Assembly (NCBI GenBank): GCA_003554565.1
Contig: PWGR01000214.1
Coordinates: 1 to 7,363 of the forward strand
Direction of reading: 5' to 3'
DNA from: Clostridia bacterium
GTDB lineage: Bacteria > Bacillota > Sulfobacillia > SLMV01
DNA: 7,363 nucleotides
Both the position numbers and the translations under genes were made by a program. Below, piece after piece: positions 1-5,240 of this stretch (positions are counted from its first letter, which is position 1; every line of letters begins with the position of its first letter). The notes beneath the pieces were generated by a model. It saw nothing but the letters and a program-made list of their open reading frames with translations. It was not told the DNA's origin and did no database searches.

Positions 1-153
1 GTTTCCCGGTGTGCACAATCGTTCAGACAAGCACTCAAATAGTGCAGTGAAAGCCAGCTGGCTCTTACGCGGTGTACTGGATAACACGAACTCCTCTTTC
101 GACAGGTATGAGGGAGAATCCAGGTTGACTGCACTGCAATCAGCCATATTCAT
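1..153 (-). CDS. Partial hypothetical ORF inside the intron
   Basis: An open frame starts at ATG 153 (a second ATG is at 147) and runs 51 codons to the window edge without a stop. The start of the peptide is MNMADCSAVNLDSPSYLSKE. It does not resemble the usual N-terminus of an intron-encoded reverse transcriptase, and there is no clear Shine-Dalgarno before it. Its place after domain I would suit a domain IV-encoded protein, so it may be the beginning of one, or an accidental open frame through RNA domains II-III. No function is assigned. Confidence 0.28.
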   Translation of the reverse strand, partial: MNMADCSAVNLDSPSYLSKEEFVLSSTPRKSQLAFTALFECLSERLCTPGN

Positions 154-477
154 GCTCGGTTACGACATTCGCGGCTTCTCTATCTGACAGAGTGAGGTTC
201 TCATGTGATCGTAGTCTCCCCGAACAGGGATGGCGTTTTCCGCACCCGCCCTGTCTACACAGCGAACCTTCAGCCAGTTTGGGGGCTCGTATATGACAGA
301 CTCGCCCAGTCCTCTGCACCTCGCCCAGAGTTCGTGCCCCCCGGGTCGCGGTTTTGCCTCCGGCTTCCTTCAGATCCCGCGTCACCGCCGGCACCCTTGA
401 CTTCAGCCAGTGATTCAACGTGGCGACTGCCCACAGGGGACTTTCACCCCCCCAGCACTTGACCATGCCGGGCGTAC
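1..477 (-). mobile_element. Group II intron (class C-like), 5' ribozyme portion, cut by the window edge
   Basis: Read on the minus strand, the element begins GTACGCCCGGCATGG at 477. It continues with GGTGAAAGTCCCC (about 448-436), CAAGGGTG, and CTGAAGGAAGCCGGAGGCAAA split at 373-353, then a CATATACGAG stretch. This order closely follows, from memory, domain I of group IIC introns such as that of Oceanobacillus iheyensis. Group II introns are self-splicing RNAs that move by reverse transcription; the reverse transcriptase would lie in domain IV, beyond base 1. Insertion five bases after a GC-rich hairpin (483-516) fits the known class C preference for terminator stem-loops. AGAGG at about 315-311 (minus) could serve as EBS1 for the upstream TCTCT. 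Oddity: the third intron base is A, where GUGYG is usual. Catalytic domain V and the 3' end are not in the window, so activity cannot be judged. Confidence 0.82.
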
Positions 478-482
478 AGAGA

Positions 483-516
483 CAGGAGCCCGGGATCACA
501 AGATCCCGGGCTCCTG
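483..516 (-). terminator. Perfect 15-bp hairpin, terminator and intron target
   Basis: CAGGAGCCCGGGATC (483-497) pairs perfectly with GATCCCGGGCTCCTG (502-516) around a four-base loop. It lies 60 bases past the stop of the flavin lipoprotein gene, as expected for its terminator. On the minus strand only TCTCT separates it from the intron, so any original U-tract has been split from its 3' part by the insertion. Confidence 0.75.
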
Positions 517-575
517 CCGACTCTGGTGGAGTCCCCCAATATTTAAATTAGCTATCAATCAGTTCTTCAGGTTAA

Positions 576-1277
576 TCAGGCGCCGCCCAGTGCGTCCTCC
601 ACAGCATCGCGGAACATCTCACTGGTGCCCGTTGCGCCGCTGACGGCGTCAAAATCCGTTCCCTGTTCGTCGACGACGCGGGCAGGCAATTCGTCCACGG
701 CCTCCTGCCAATCTTCATAATCATACTCATCGGGGTCCTTCACATTGCCGTCCCCATCGTGCTCTTCCCACTCCACGTCCACGATGTGGCCGAGAAGAAC
801 ATAAACTTCCACTTCCACGTGTCCCCCCTGGTCCCCGGGTTCGGAGATACCCGCATGTACTCCATCGGTGTACGGGCCGGACTCGTGTGCATCTTCCTCC
901 CCCAGGGCGCGCCTTGCGGCCTGGCGGAACTTCTCAGTGGTGCTGGTGGCACCGGCGAAAGTATCTACGTCCGGTGACCCGTCATTGATCAACCGCTGGG
1001 GCAGCTCCTCTTTTGCCTCGGCCCATTCATCATAGGCATAGGTGTCCGGATCCTTTGGCTGCCCGTCGCCGGTATATTCCATCATGCTGGCATCGGCGAT
1101 TGATCCGTCCTGCACGACCACCTCTACTGAAACGTATCCGCTGGAATCCGGATCAGATACTCCCTCATGCGTTCCGTCCGCCAACCCATCCCCCGCTTCA
1201 TCCGGGCCGCACGCGCCGACCAGAAGAAGAACCAGGGCAGTGATTGTTACGATCATCAGGTTGCGAAATGTGATCAT
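576..1277 (-). CDS. Tandem FMN-binding-domain lipoprotein (extracellular flavin carrier)
   Basis: The 233-aa product begins with a short basic start and a hydrophobic segment (residues 7-20) ending in the lipobox V20-G-A-C23, so it is a predicted membrane-anchored lipoprotein. Two repeats of about 90 residues follow. Each has a DG.H.G.S start, a KDPD.Y.Y..W middle and a flavinylation-type motif: DTFAGAT (105-111) and DAVSGAT (210-216). In the FMN-binding family, ApbE links FMN covalently to the last threonine of such motifs, here Thr111 and Thr216. Two-domain proteins of this kind (Listeria PplA is one) pass electrons outside the cell. The mature part is very rich in Asp and Glu. AAGGAGG (1290-1284) lies six bases from the ATG at 1277 and three from the ATG at 1280, so 1277 is preferred. 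The upstream extension to 1325 lacks a signal-peptide start and is rejected. The electron source and partner are not in the window. Confidence 0.88.
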   Translation of the reverse strand: MITFRNLMIVTITALVLLLVGACGPDEAGDGLADGTHEGVSDPDSSGYVSVEVVVQDGSIADASMMEYTGDGQPKDPDTYAYDEWAEAKEELPQRLINDGSPDVDTFAGATSTTEKFRQAARRALGEEDAHESGPYTDGVHAGISEPGDQGGHVEVEVYVLLGHIVDVEWEEHDGDGNVKDPDEYDYEDWQEAVDELPARVVDEQGTDFDAVSGATGTSEMFRDAVEDALGGA

Positions 1278-1339
1278 CATGTTCCTCCTTGCACATGATT
1301 TGCTCCACCCCGAACAGCACACCAAAAGCAGTTAGATAA

Positions 1340-1369
1340 ATTCTACCTGCCACCACCGGGAGGCGTCAA
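1340..1369 (-). promoter_or_regulatory. Vegetative promoter of the FMN lipoprotein gene
   Basis: On the minus strand a -35 box TTGACG (1369-1364) and a -10 box TAGAAT (1345-1340) are separated by 18 bases. Each matches the sigma-70/sigma-A consensus at five of six positions. Transcription would start near 1333, giving a leader of about 55 bases before the ATG at 1277. Confidence 0.72.
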
Positions 1370-1415
1370 GGTATACCCGGTAATTTCTCTATCCAAAAAT
1401 TCTGCTCCCGAATGT

Positions 1416-1435
1416 GGGTCTGCAGAAGCAGACCC
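1416..1435. repeat. Perfect 8-bp inverted repeat, tetraloop hairpin
   Basis: GGGTCTGC (1416-1423) and GCAGACCC (1428-1435) flank the loop AGAA. There is no T-run directly after it on either strand, so it is not a clear terminator. TTCTGC at 1400-1405 could instead pair with GCAGAA at 1422-1427, giving a competing structure. Confidence 0.5.
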
Positions 1436-1436
1436 C

Positions 1437-1892
1437 AAACCGGGAAAGGCACCTCGCTTCATCGCATTGACCCGACGGCATCACCAATTTGCCAGCCGGT
1501 GCGTATTGATCTGGACCCCACCGCCGCCTTGCCCCCCGGCACCCGAAATCCGGCGGCACTCAGATCCGGTGACCAGATATACAAATCTATTTGCCAAATA
1601 CAAGAGATTACGCAAAAAGGAGATTACACGCACGTGTTGCAACGAACGACAGACGACACGGTCCACTACTATCTGTGGTCTCTCATAACCACTTTTGACG
1701 AATATTGGCTTTCGGTGTATGCTTCTGTGGTGGCAACAGTCCCACGGTGATGGATGCGAAGGTTACGCGTCGACCTGCCGCAATACCATGTGGACCCCAT
1801 TGTAATGGAGGCTGTCAGCCGGAAAATAGCACTTCGGTTGCCCAACGGGGATGGCTGTGCCGAGTCTGTATATCCGGAAGGTGGAGCTCACG
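1437..1892. other. Stretch of about 450 bases without a convincing gene
   Basis: The stretch has more A+T than its surroundings, especially from 1560 to 1760. In one plus-strand frame an open stretch ends at TGA 1748-1750. The same frame reopens at ATG 1754 and runs to 1936, overlapping the next gene. The peptide parts (for example DPIVMEAVSRKIALRLPNG) read fairly like protein but match nothing I recognise and lack good ribosome binding sites, so a decayed gene is possible. No tRNA-like T-loop, transposon end or array repeat was seen. A candidate promoter at 1695-1723 is listed separately. Confidence 0.4.
1695..1723 (+). promoter_or_regulatory. Candidate promoter for the 77-aa gene
   Basis: TTGACG (1695-1700) and TATGCT (1718-1723) are 17 bases apart, matching consensus at five of six and four of six positions. 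It would give an untranslated leader of about 160 bases before the ATG at 1893. The long leader and the weak -10 box leave it uncertain. Confidence 0.4.
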
Positions 1893-2126
1893 ATGACTCA
1901 AGGCGACCCACTGACAACCGCCTGTCGGGACATTGAGGATCTGGCGCAAAAGGCAGAAAAATCATCCGGTGACGATGCTGACGAGCAACTGCAAGAGGTG
2001 CTTCGCGAAATAAGGCGAAGAGCGCGCATTCTGCGAAAGCTCGTGCGCGACACAGCGGCACAGGACCGGGTCTCAATTACCCACAATGAATCGCAAGAAT
2101 CCGAAGGCAGGCCCGGAAGAACATAA
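1893..2126 (+). CDS. Small charged helical hypothetical protein, 77 aa
   Basis: The start at 1893 follows AAGGTGGAG, with GGAG (1883-1886) six bases from the ATG. This is better than the in-frame ATG at 1851, which has no such site. The protein has no signal peptide or membrane segment. Residues about 5-55 look like two helices separated by an acidic SSGDDADE linker. The second carries a basic run (REIRRRARILRKLVRD) with leucine/isoleucine spacing suited to a coiled coil or to nucleic-acid contact. The tail is polar and probably disordered. I do not recognise a family. It stands alone, convergent with the trmO-like gene. Confidence 0.5.
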   Translation: MTQGDPLTTACRDIEDLAQKAEKSSGDDADEQLQEVLREIRRRARILRKLVRDTAAQDRVSITHNESQESEGRPGRT

Positions 2127-2201
2127 CAACACCTGACGACCCGGCGGGCATCAGCGAGAAGCACTCCACACAGGGTGCGGCTTCGCTGCTTCCCGTCGCA
2201 T

Positions 2202-2223
2202 GAGCTGGCCTGCAGGCGGGCTC
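2202..2223. terminator. Weak hairpin between convergent genes
   Basis: GAGC (2202-2205) pairs with GCTC (2220-2223), and GCC/GGC close a TGCA loop inside, with one mismatch and one wobble pair. It overlaps the trmO-like stop codon, and no T-run follows on either strand. It may help end transcription between the convergent genes, but support is slight. Confidence 0.25.
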
Positions 2224-2677
2224 AGGACCCTCTCCCGGGAACAATTTCATCCAGCCAGGCGGGCCCCCGGGTGTCCCCGGGCAGGTTGCGGTCGCTGAAA
2301 CTCTTGATGTCCAGAACCGGTGTACCGTCCACCGCATCCAATCCTTTCACCCGGAGCAGCTGCTTTTCCCTCGCCAACAGCCGGCAGACTGACACCGCAA
2401 TCGGGTTCGGCCGTCTCGGGCTCCGCGTTGCGAATACGCCTACTTCCGGCAGATCATTCCTTCCCATGGGATGGACCCGCAGGGTCTCACGATTCCGGCC
2501 TTCCGAGAGATGAAACCAGCAGAGCACCATAATATGTGAAAACTCTTCCAGCCCATACAGGGCTTGTGCAAATTTGTCCCGCACGCGGATCTCCGATACG
2601 ATGCTCTCCCAGCCGTCGGCCGGCCGCTGTTGCACGTCGTTGCGGACCTCCCCCACCGGCGTCACCATGATGGACAA
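2222..2677 (-). CDS. trmO: TrmO/TsaA-family tRNA methyltransferase
   Basis: Members of this family (UPF0066, TsaA/YaeB) use S-adenosylmethionine to N6-methylate threonylcarbamoyl-adenosine 37 in tRNA, next to the anticodon, in the cytoplasm. The family core is clear: a VTPVGEVRN beta-strand start, LEEFSHIMVL (43-52), the signature GVFATRSPRRPNP (80-92), and DGTPVLDIK (117-125). At 151 aa it is the short single-domain form; E. coli TrmO is longer with a C-terminal extension. Start choice: AAGGGGG (2692-2686) is eight bases before TTG at 2677. The ATG at 2668 would be 17 bases away, and the longer reading from 2755 runs through the promoter. If ATG 2668 is used, the protein is 148 aa. The substrate is inferred from the family only. 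Confidence 0.88.
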   Translation of the reverse strand: MSIMVTPVGEVRNDVQQRPADGWESIVSEIRVRDKFAQALYGLEEFSHIMVLCWFHLSEGRNRETLRVHPMGRNDLPEVGVFATRSPRRPNPIAVSVCRLLAREKQLLRVKGLDAVDGTPVLDIKSFSDRNLPGDTRGPAWLDEIVPGRGS

Positions 2678-2700
2678 GATGAATACCCCCTTATATCCTG

Positions 2701-2736
2701 GTGTTATTCTAACACGAATTTGTGCTACTGACACAA
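2701..2736 (-). promoter_or_regulatory. trmO promoter with overlapping operator-like palindromes
   Basis: On the minus strand TAGAAT (2711-2706) is a five-of-six -10 box. GTGTCA (2734-2729) lies 17 bases upstream as a four-of-six -35 box. The -10 box sits inside a perfect palindrome GTGTTA-N3-TAACAC (2701-2715). The -35 box is covered by a second dyad, TTGTG-N7-CACAA (2720-2736). The arrangement suggests control by a DNA-binding protein, but no regulator can be named. Confidence 0.5.
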
Positions 2737-2812
2737 CGTTCGCGCCGCAGGTCATCTGCCTGCAGTGCGGCCTCCCGGGTGCCGCGCCGCCCTCGAGATC
2801 TCGGAGGAGGAT

Positions 2813-2863
2813 ATGGGCAATCGACTGCGAATCCTGAAAAAACGTAAGGAGGTCGACCCATGA
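2813..2863 (+). CDS. 16-codon leader peptide coupled to the amidohydrolase
   Basis: The mini-ORF encodes MGNRLRILKKRKEVDP. It has a strong Shine-Dalgarno, GGAGGAGG at 2803-2810, whose first GGAGG is five bases from the ATG. Its TGA (2861-2863) overlaps the amidohydrolase ATG (2860-2862) as ATGA, and its codons cover that gene's own ribosome binding site. This is the layout of translational coupling. The peptide is strongly basic and has no run of one amino acid that would suggest classic attenuation. A perfect palindrome CGAGATCTCG (2794-2803) touches the leader's Shine-Dalgarno. No known peptide family is recognised. Confidence 0.5.
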   Translation: MGNRLRILKKRKEVDP

Positions 2864-3846
2864 CCATTGACGTGCACAATCACTTCTATCCCGAGTCCTA
2901 CCTGAAGCATCTGGATACCGGAAAGTTTGCAGCGCGGCTGGATCACAACGAAGGTCCCGACCCCATCCTGCACTACGCAGGCGACCACAACATCCTGGTG
3001 CCGGGTCACCGCGACCTGTCCGCGCGCATCGAGGACATGGAGGAAGCCGGCATGCAGTCGCAGGCCCTGACCCTCACCACGCCTGGCGTACATATAGAGG
3101 AACCAGACGCCGGGCGGGAGCTGGCCCGCGCGGTCAATGAGGATTTTGCCACAATCTGCAGCGAACACGCGGACCGCTTCTACGCTTTCGCCGCCCTGCC
3201 GCTGCAGGATCCCCGCGCCGCCGCCCGGGAGCTGCGCCACGCGGTCGAAAAGCTGGGCCTGCACGGCGCCCTCCTTTTCACCAACATCAACGGCCGTCCC
3301 CTGGACGATCCGGCATTCGCCCCCGTGTTCGCCCAGGCGGAGGAGCTCAGGGCGCCGCTTCTGGTGCACCCGACGTCACCCGATGACTACCGGATGCTCG
3401 AGGATCACCGCCTGGTCCCGCTGCTGGGTTTCCTCTTTGACACCACCACCACCATCTCGCGCCTGGTCTTCTCCGGCACTTTTGAGCGGCACCCGGGGCT
3501 GGTCCTCATAGCCGCTCACCTGGGCGGTACGCTGCCCTATGTGGCGGAGCGGCTGGACCGCGGGTATGAGGTCTACCCGGAGATATCGGGGCTGATCCCG
3601 CGGCGGCCCTCGGAATATCTCAGCCGGCTGTACTACGACACCGTGGCATTTGACCCCCACGCCCTCAGTTTCGCCCGCACTACGATGGGAAGTGGGCAGA
3701 TGCTTCTGGGTTCTGACTACCCGCACCAGATAGGAGATATGACCCGGGCCATAGGCGCCATCGAGGACCTGGCCCTGCCGGATGAAGAGCGCGGGAGGAT
3801 TTTCGGAAGAAACTTCCTGGATCTGATCCATGCCATCGAACGATGA
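2860..3846 (+). CDS. ACMSD-like metal-dependent amidohydrolase / decarboxylase
   Basis: This 328-aa protein belongs to the amidohydrolase-2 TIM-barrel family, which includes aminocarboxymuconate-semialdehyde decarboxylase, resorcylate decarboxylases and related hydrolases. Predicted zinc ligands are H6 and H8 (DVHNHFYP), H170 (LLVHPT) and D286 (GSDYPH), with H220 (AAHLGG) as the catalytic histidine. Their spacing closely follows that of ACMSD (His9, His11, His177, His228 and Asp294 as remembered). No signal peptide is present, so it is cytosolic. The start is firm: TAAGGAGGT (2845-2853) puts GGAGG seven bases from the ATG. It is coupled to an upstream mini-ORF and faces the opine-dehydrogenase and leuCD-like genes. 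It probably removes CO2 from, or hydrolyses, an intermediate of the same pathway; the actual substrate is unknown. No partner kynurenine or nicotinate genes are in view, so a true ACMSD role is not supported. Confidence 0.85.
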   Translation: MTIDVHNHFYPESYLKHLDTGKFAARLDHNEGPDPILHYAGDHNILVPGHRDLSARIEDMEEAGMQSQALTLTTPGVHIEEPDAGRELARAVNEDFATICSEHADRFYAFAALPLQDPRAAARELRHAVEKLGLHGALLFTNINGRPLDDPAFAPVFAQAEELRAPLLVHPTSPDDYRMLEDHRLVPLLGFLFDTTTTISRLVFSGTFERHPGLVLIAAHLGGTLPYVAERLDRGYEVYPEISGLIPRRPSEYLSRLYYDTVAFDPHALSFARTTMGSGQMLLGSDYPHQIGDMTRAIGAIEDLALPDEERGRIFGRNFLDLIHAIER

Positions 3847-3853
3847 AACGAGA

Positions 3854-3917
3854 CGGGCCCGGTTTGATGGCCCGCGGCCGGGCCACCGCGCGGCTCTCCC
3901 GCCGGGTACCGGGCCCG
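3854..3917. terminator. GC-rich nested hairpins between convergent genes
   Basis: The 83-base gap holds a compact hairpin TGGCCCG-CGGC-CGGGCCA (3868-3885). A wider pairing, CGGGCCCGG (3854-3862) with CCGGGCCCG (3909-3917), encloses it. Being symmetric, the structure could serve both converging genes. No T-runs are present, as also seen at 483-516, so it may act as a Rho-dependent pause or an RNA-end stabiliser. Confidence 0.5.
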
Positions 3918-3929
3918 GCCAGAACAACG

Positions 3930-5030
3930 TCAGCTGCCCCCCTCCACATAGGTGAGCAGCCCGTCCGCGTCCATATCAGCGAGGCCCAGTGACTCCAGGG
4001 TGCGGCCCTCGGCCCGGAAGTCCCGGTCGCACACATACCCGCCCAGCGTAATTATCGCGTCGATGAGCGGGGTGGGCACGGAGAGCTTTTCGCCCAGCTC
4101 CGACATGGGAACCAGCCCGTACGGCAGATCCTCCGTGATGTAGCGTGACTCAATACTCTCGGGTCCGCGGATCCCACCGATGATCCGATGCGTGTCGAAG
4201 GGCCCGCGGAAGACAGCAGCCATGATGGTGCCGGGATTGCGAAAGTCGCGGTCCTCGTACTGCAGGACGGGGCGTCCGAGGGCGCGCCCGAGCGCGGCGG
4301 TCTCTTCATACAGCTCCCGTATCACCCGGGCCGGCGCCTCGGTAATCCCCTCGCGGTACATGTAGAACTCGCCCTCCGACCACTGAATCCGTCCCACGTT
4401 CAGAAGCGACCCCGGCGGGTGACATATGGGGTTCAGATTGCACAGCGCGGCCACCACTGCGTTGCCCCCGTCCTCTATTACCCCGGGCCACAGCTCCTGC
4501 AGTGACGGCAGCAGCTCACCCGTCCGCGCCGCCGGAAGCGCGGCCACCGTCACCCGTGCCGCGGTGAGCTTGAGGTCCTGCGTCGCCGGCCCGGCCGCGC
4601 GCGTACCATACGGAAGGGTATTGGCCTCGGCCAAAAGCACATCCCCCTCCACCCCGCGCTCCCGCATCATTTCAGCCAGGCGCAGCGATCCAAAGTCGCC
4701 CGCCCACACGATGACGGTATGGCCGTCGCGCAGGTGCGGGCAAAGCTCAGAGAAGAACAGCTCCTGCCCGAAGGCCGGGAGCACCACGTGGATCAGGCGC
4801 GCATCCCGCACCGCTTCTTCCATATCAGTCGTGGCGCGGGCCAGCTCGGCTACCCCGTTGCGGCCGATCCCGCGCAGTTCAATCCTTTCTTGGGACAGAA
4901 TCTCGGAAAAAGCATCCCGGAAGCGCGGGTGCTCGTACAGGTGGACGCTGTAACCCGCCAGGGTGAGATCGGCGGCCATGGTGCGCCCCCCGTCGCCCGC
5001 CCCGAGAACTGCCATCGGCTTATTCAGCAT
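3930..5030 (-). CDS. NAD/NADP octopine/nopaline (opine) dehydrogenase-family protein
   Basis: At 366 aa this is full length for the family. Residues 1-165 form a Rossmann nucleotide-binding domain, with VLGAGDGG (8-15) as the dinucleotide loop and EANTLPYGTR (135-144) near the cofactor. The C-terminal helical domain carries the family signature LNPICHPPGSLLNVGRI (199-215), with H204 as the expected catalytic histidine, followed by EFYMYREGIT. Family members reductively couple an amino acid to a 2-oxo acid or run the reverse oxidation; many bacterial members have unknown substrates. The ATG at 5030 follows GAGGGGG (5044-5038) by seven bases; a TTG directly before it is the less likely start. 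The gene is downstream of leuD on the same strand with a gap of about 200 bases, so it may be co-transcribed. Substrate assignment is not possible from sequence alone. Confidence 0.85.
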   Translation of the reverse strand: MLNKPMAVLGAGDGGRTMAADLTLAGYSVHLYEHPRFRDAFSEILSQERIELRGIGRNGVAELARATTDMEEAVRDARLIHVVLPAFGQELFFSELCPHLRDGHTVIVWAGDFGSLRLAEMMRERGVEGDVLLAEANTLPYGTRAAGPATQDLKLTAARVTVAALPAARTGELLPSLQELWPGVIEDGGNAVVAALCNLNPICHPPGSLLNVGRIQWSEGEFYMYREGITEAPARVIRELYEETAALGRALGRPVLQYEDRDFRNPGTIMAAVFRGPFDTHRIIGGIRGPESIESRYITEDLPYGLVPMSELGEKLSVPTPLIDAIITLGGYVCDRDFRAEGRTLESLGLADMDADGLLTYVEGGS

Positions 5031-5042
5031 CAATAATCCCCC

Positions 5043-5168
5043 TCACAATCTTTGATTCTTTGCCACTTCGCTGAAAGGTGGAGAGCTTCCTGCCGGGACC
5101 GGCCGCACCGCAAAGGACGGCCTGCCGGTGGTGACCTCTCCGGCAATTCCGCAGTACACCGCCCCCAT
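5043..5168 (-). CDS. Possible small Cys-containing ORF between leuD-like and opine dehydrogenase genes
   Basis: An open frame of 41 codons starts at ATG 5168 and stops with TGA at 5045-5043, right at the ribosome binding site of the opine dehydrogenase. The same frame stays open without a start codon up to the leuD-like stop, giving 62 codons after that TGA. The upstream part reads CGRCQVLCG and the ORF continues MGAVYCGIAG, so cysteines are spaced CxxC-x3-C-x6-C as in metal-binding knuckles. No Shine-Dalgarno precedes the ATG. Long open frames are common by chance in GC-rich DNA, so this is only a candidate; no family is recognised. Confidence 0.25.
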   Translation of the reverse strand: MGAVYCGIAGEVTTGRPSFAVRPVPAGSSPPFSEVAKNQRL

Positions 5169-5203
5169 CCCGCACAGAACCTGACACCGCCCGCACCGAG
5201 AAG

Positions 5204-5240
5204 CTGCCTGATCTGTCCCGGCCTGCTCCGGTCAGGGCAG
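5204..5240 (-). promoter_or_regulatory. Hairpin straddling the leuD-like stop codon
   Basis: CTGCCTGA (5204-5211) pairs with TCAGGGCAG (5232-5240) with one bulged base. An inner stem pairs CCGG (5218-5221) with CCGG (5228-5231). The leuD-like stop codon lies in the outer stem. No U-tract follows on the minus strand, so it may be an RNA-processing or partial termination site rather than a strong terminator. Confidence 0.35.

Noticed and set aside
140..499. A 119-codon minus-strand open frame
   Set aside because: It runs through the group II intron ribozyme domain I and the terminator hairpin; the RNA motifs explain the sequence and the peptide looks unnatural.
1281..1325. Upstream ATG (1325) for the flavin lipoprotein
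   Set aside because: It would place charged residues and Cys before the signal peptide and lies above the strong AAGGAGG at 1290-1284.
1412..1750. A 112-codon plus-strand ORF as an intact gene
   Set aside because: No Shine-Dalgarno at its ATG, which lies in a hairpin; the first half reads as non-protein proline-rich sequence.
2720..2736. Rex redox-repressor box
   Set aside because: The TTGTG/CACAA half-sites fit, but the spacing is 7 rather than 8 bases and the inner AA/TT positions are absent.
2752..3369. Long open frame antisense to the amidohydrolase
   Set aside because: Shadow of the GC-rich amidohydrolase gene; no ribosome binding site and no family motifs.
5204..5240. Selenocysteine readthrough (SECIS) at the leuD-like TGA
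   Set aside because: The loop lies too close to the TGA and lacks the GGUC-type apical bases; the protein is already full length at the stop.
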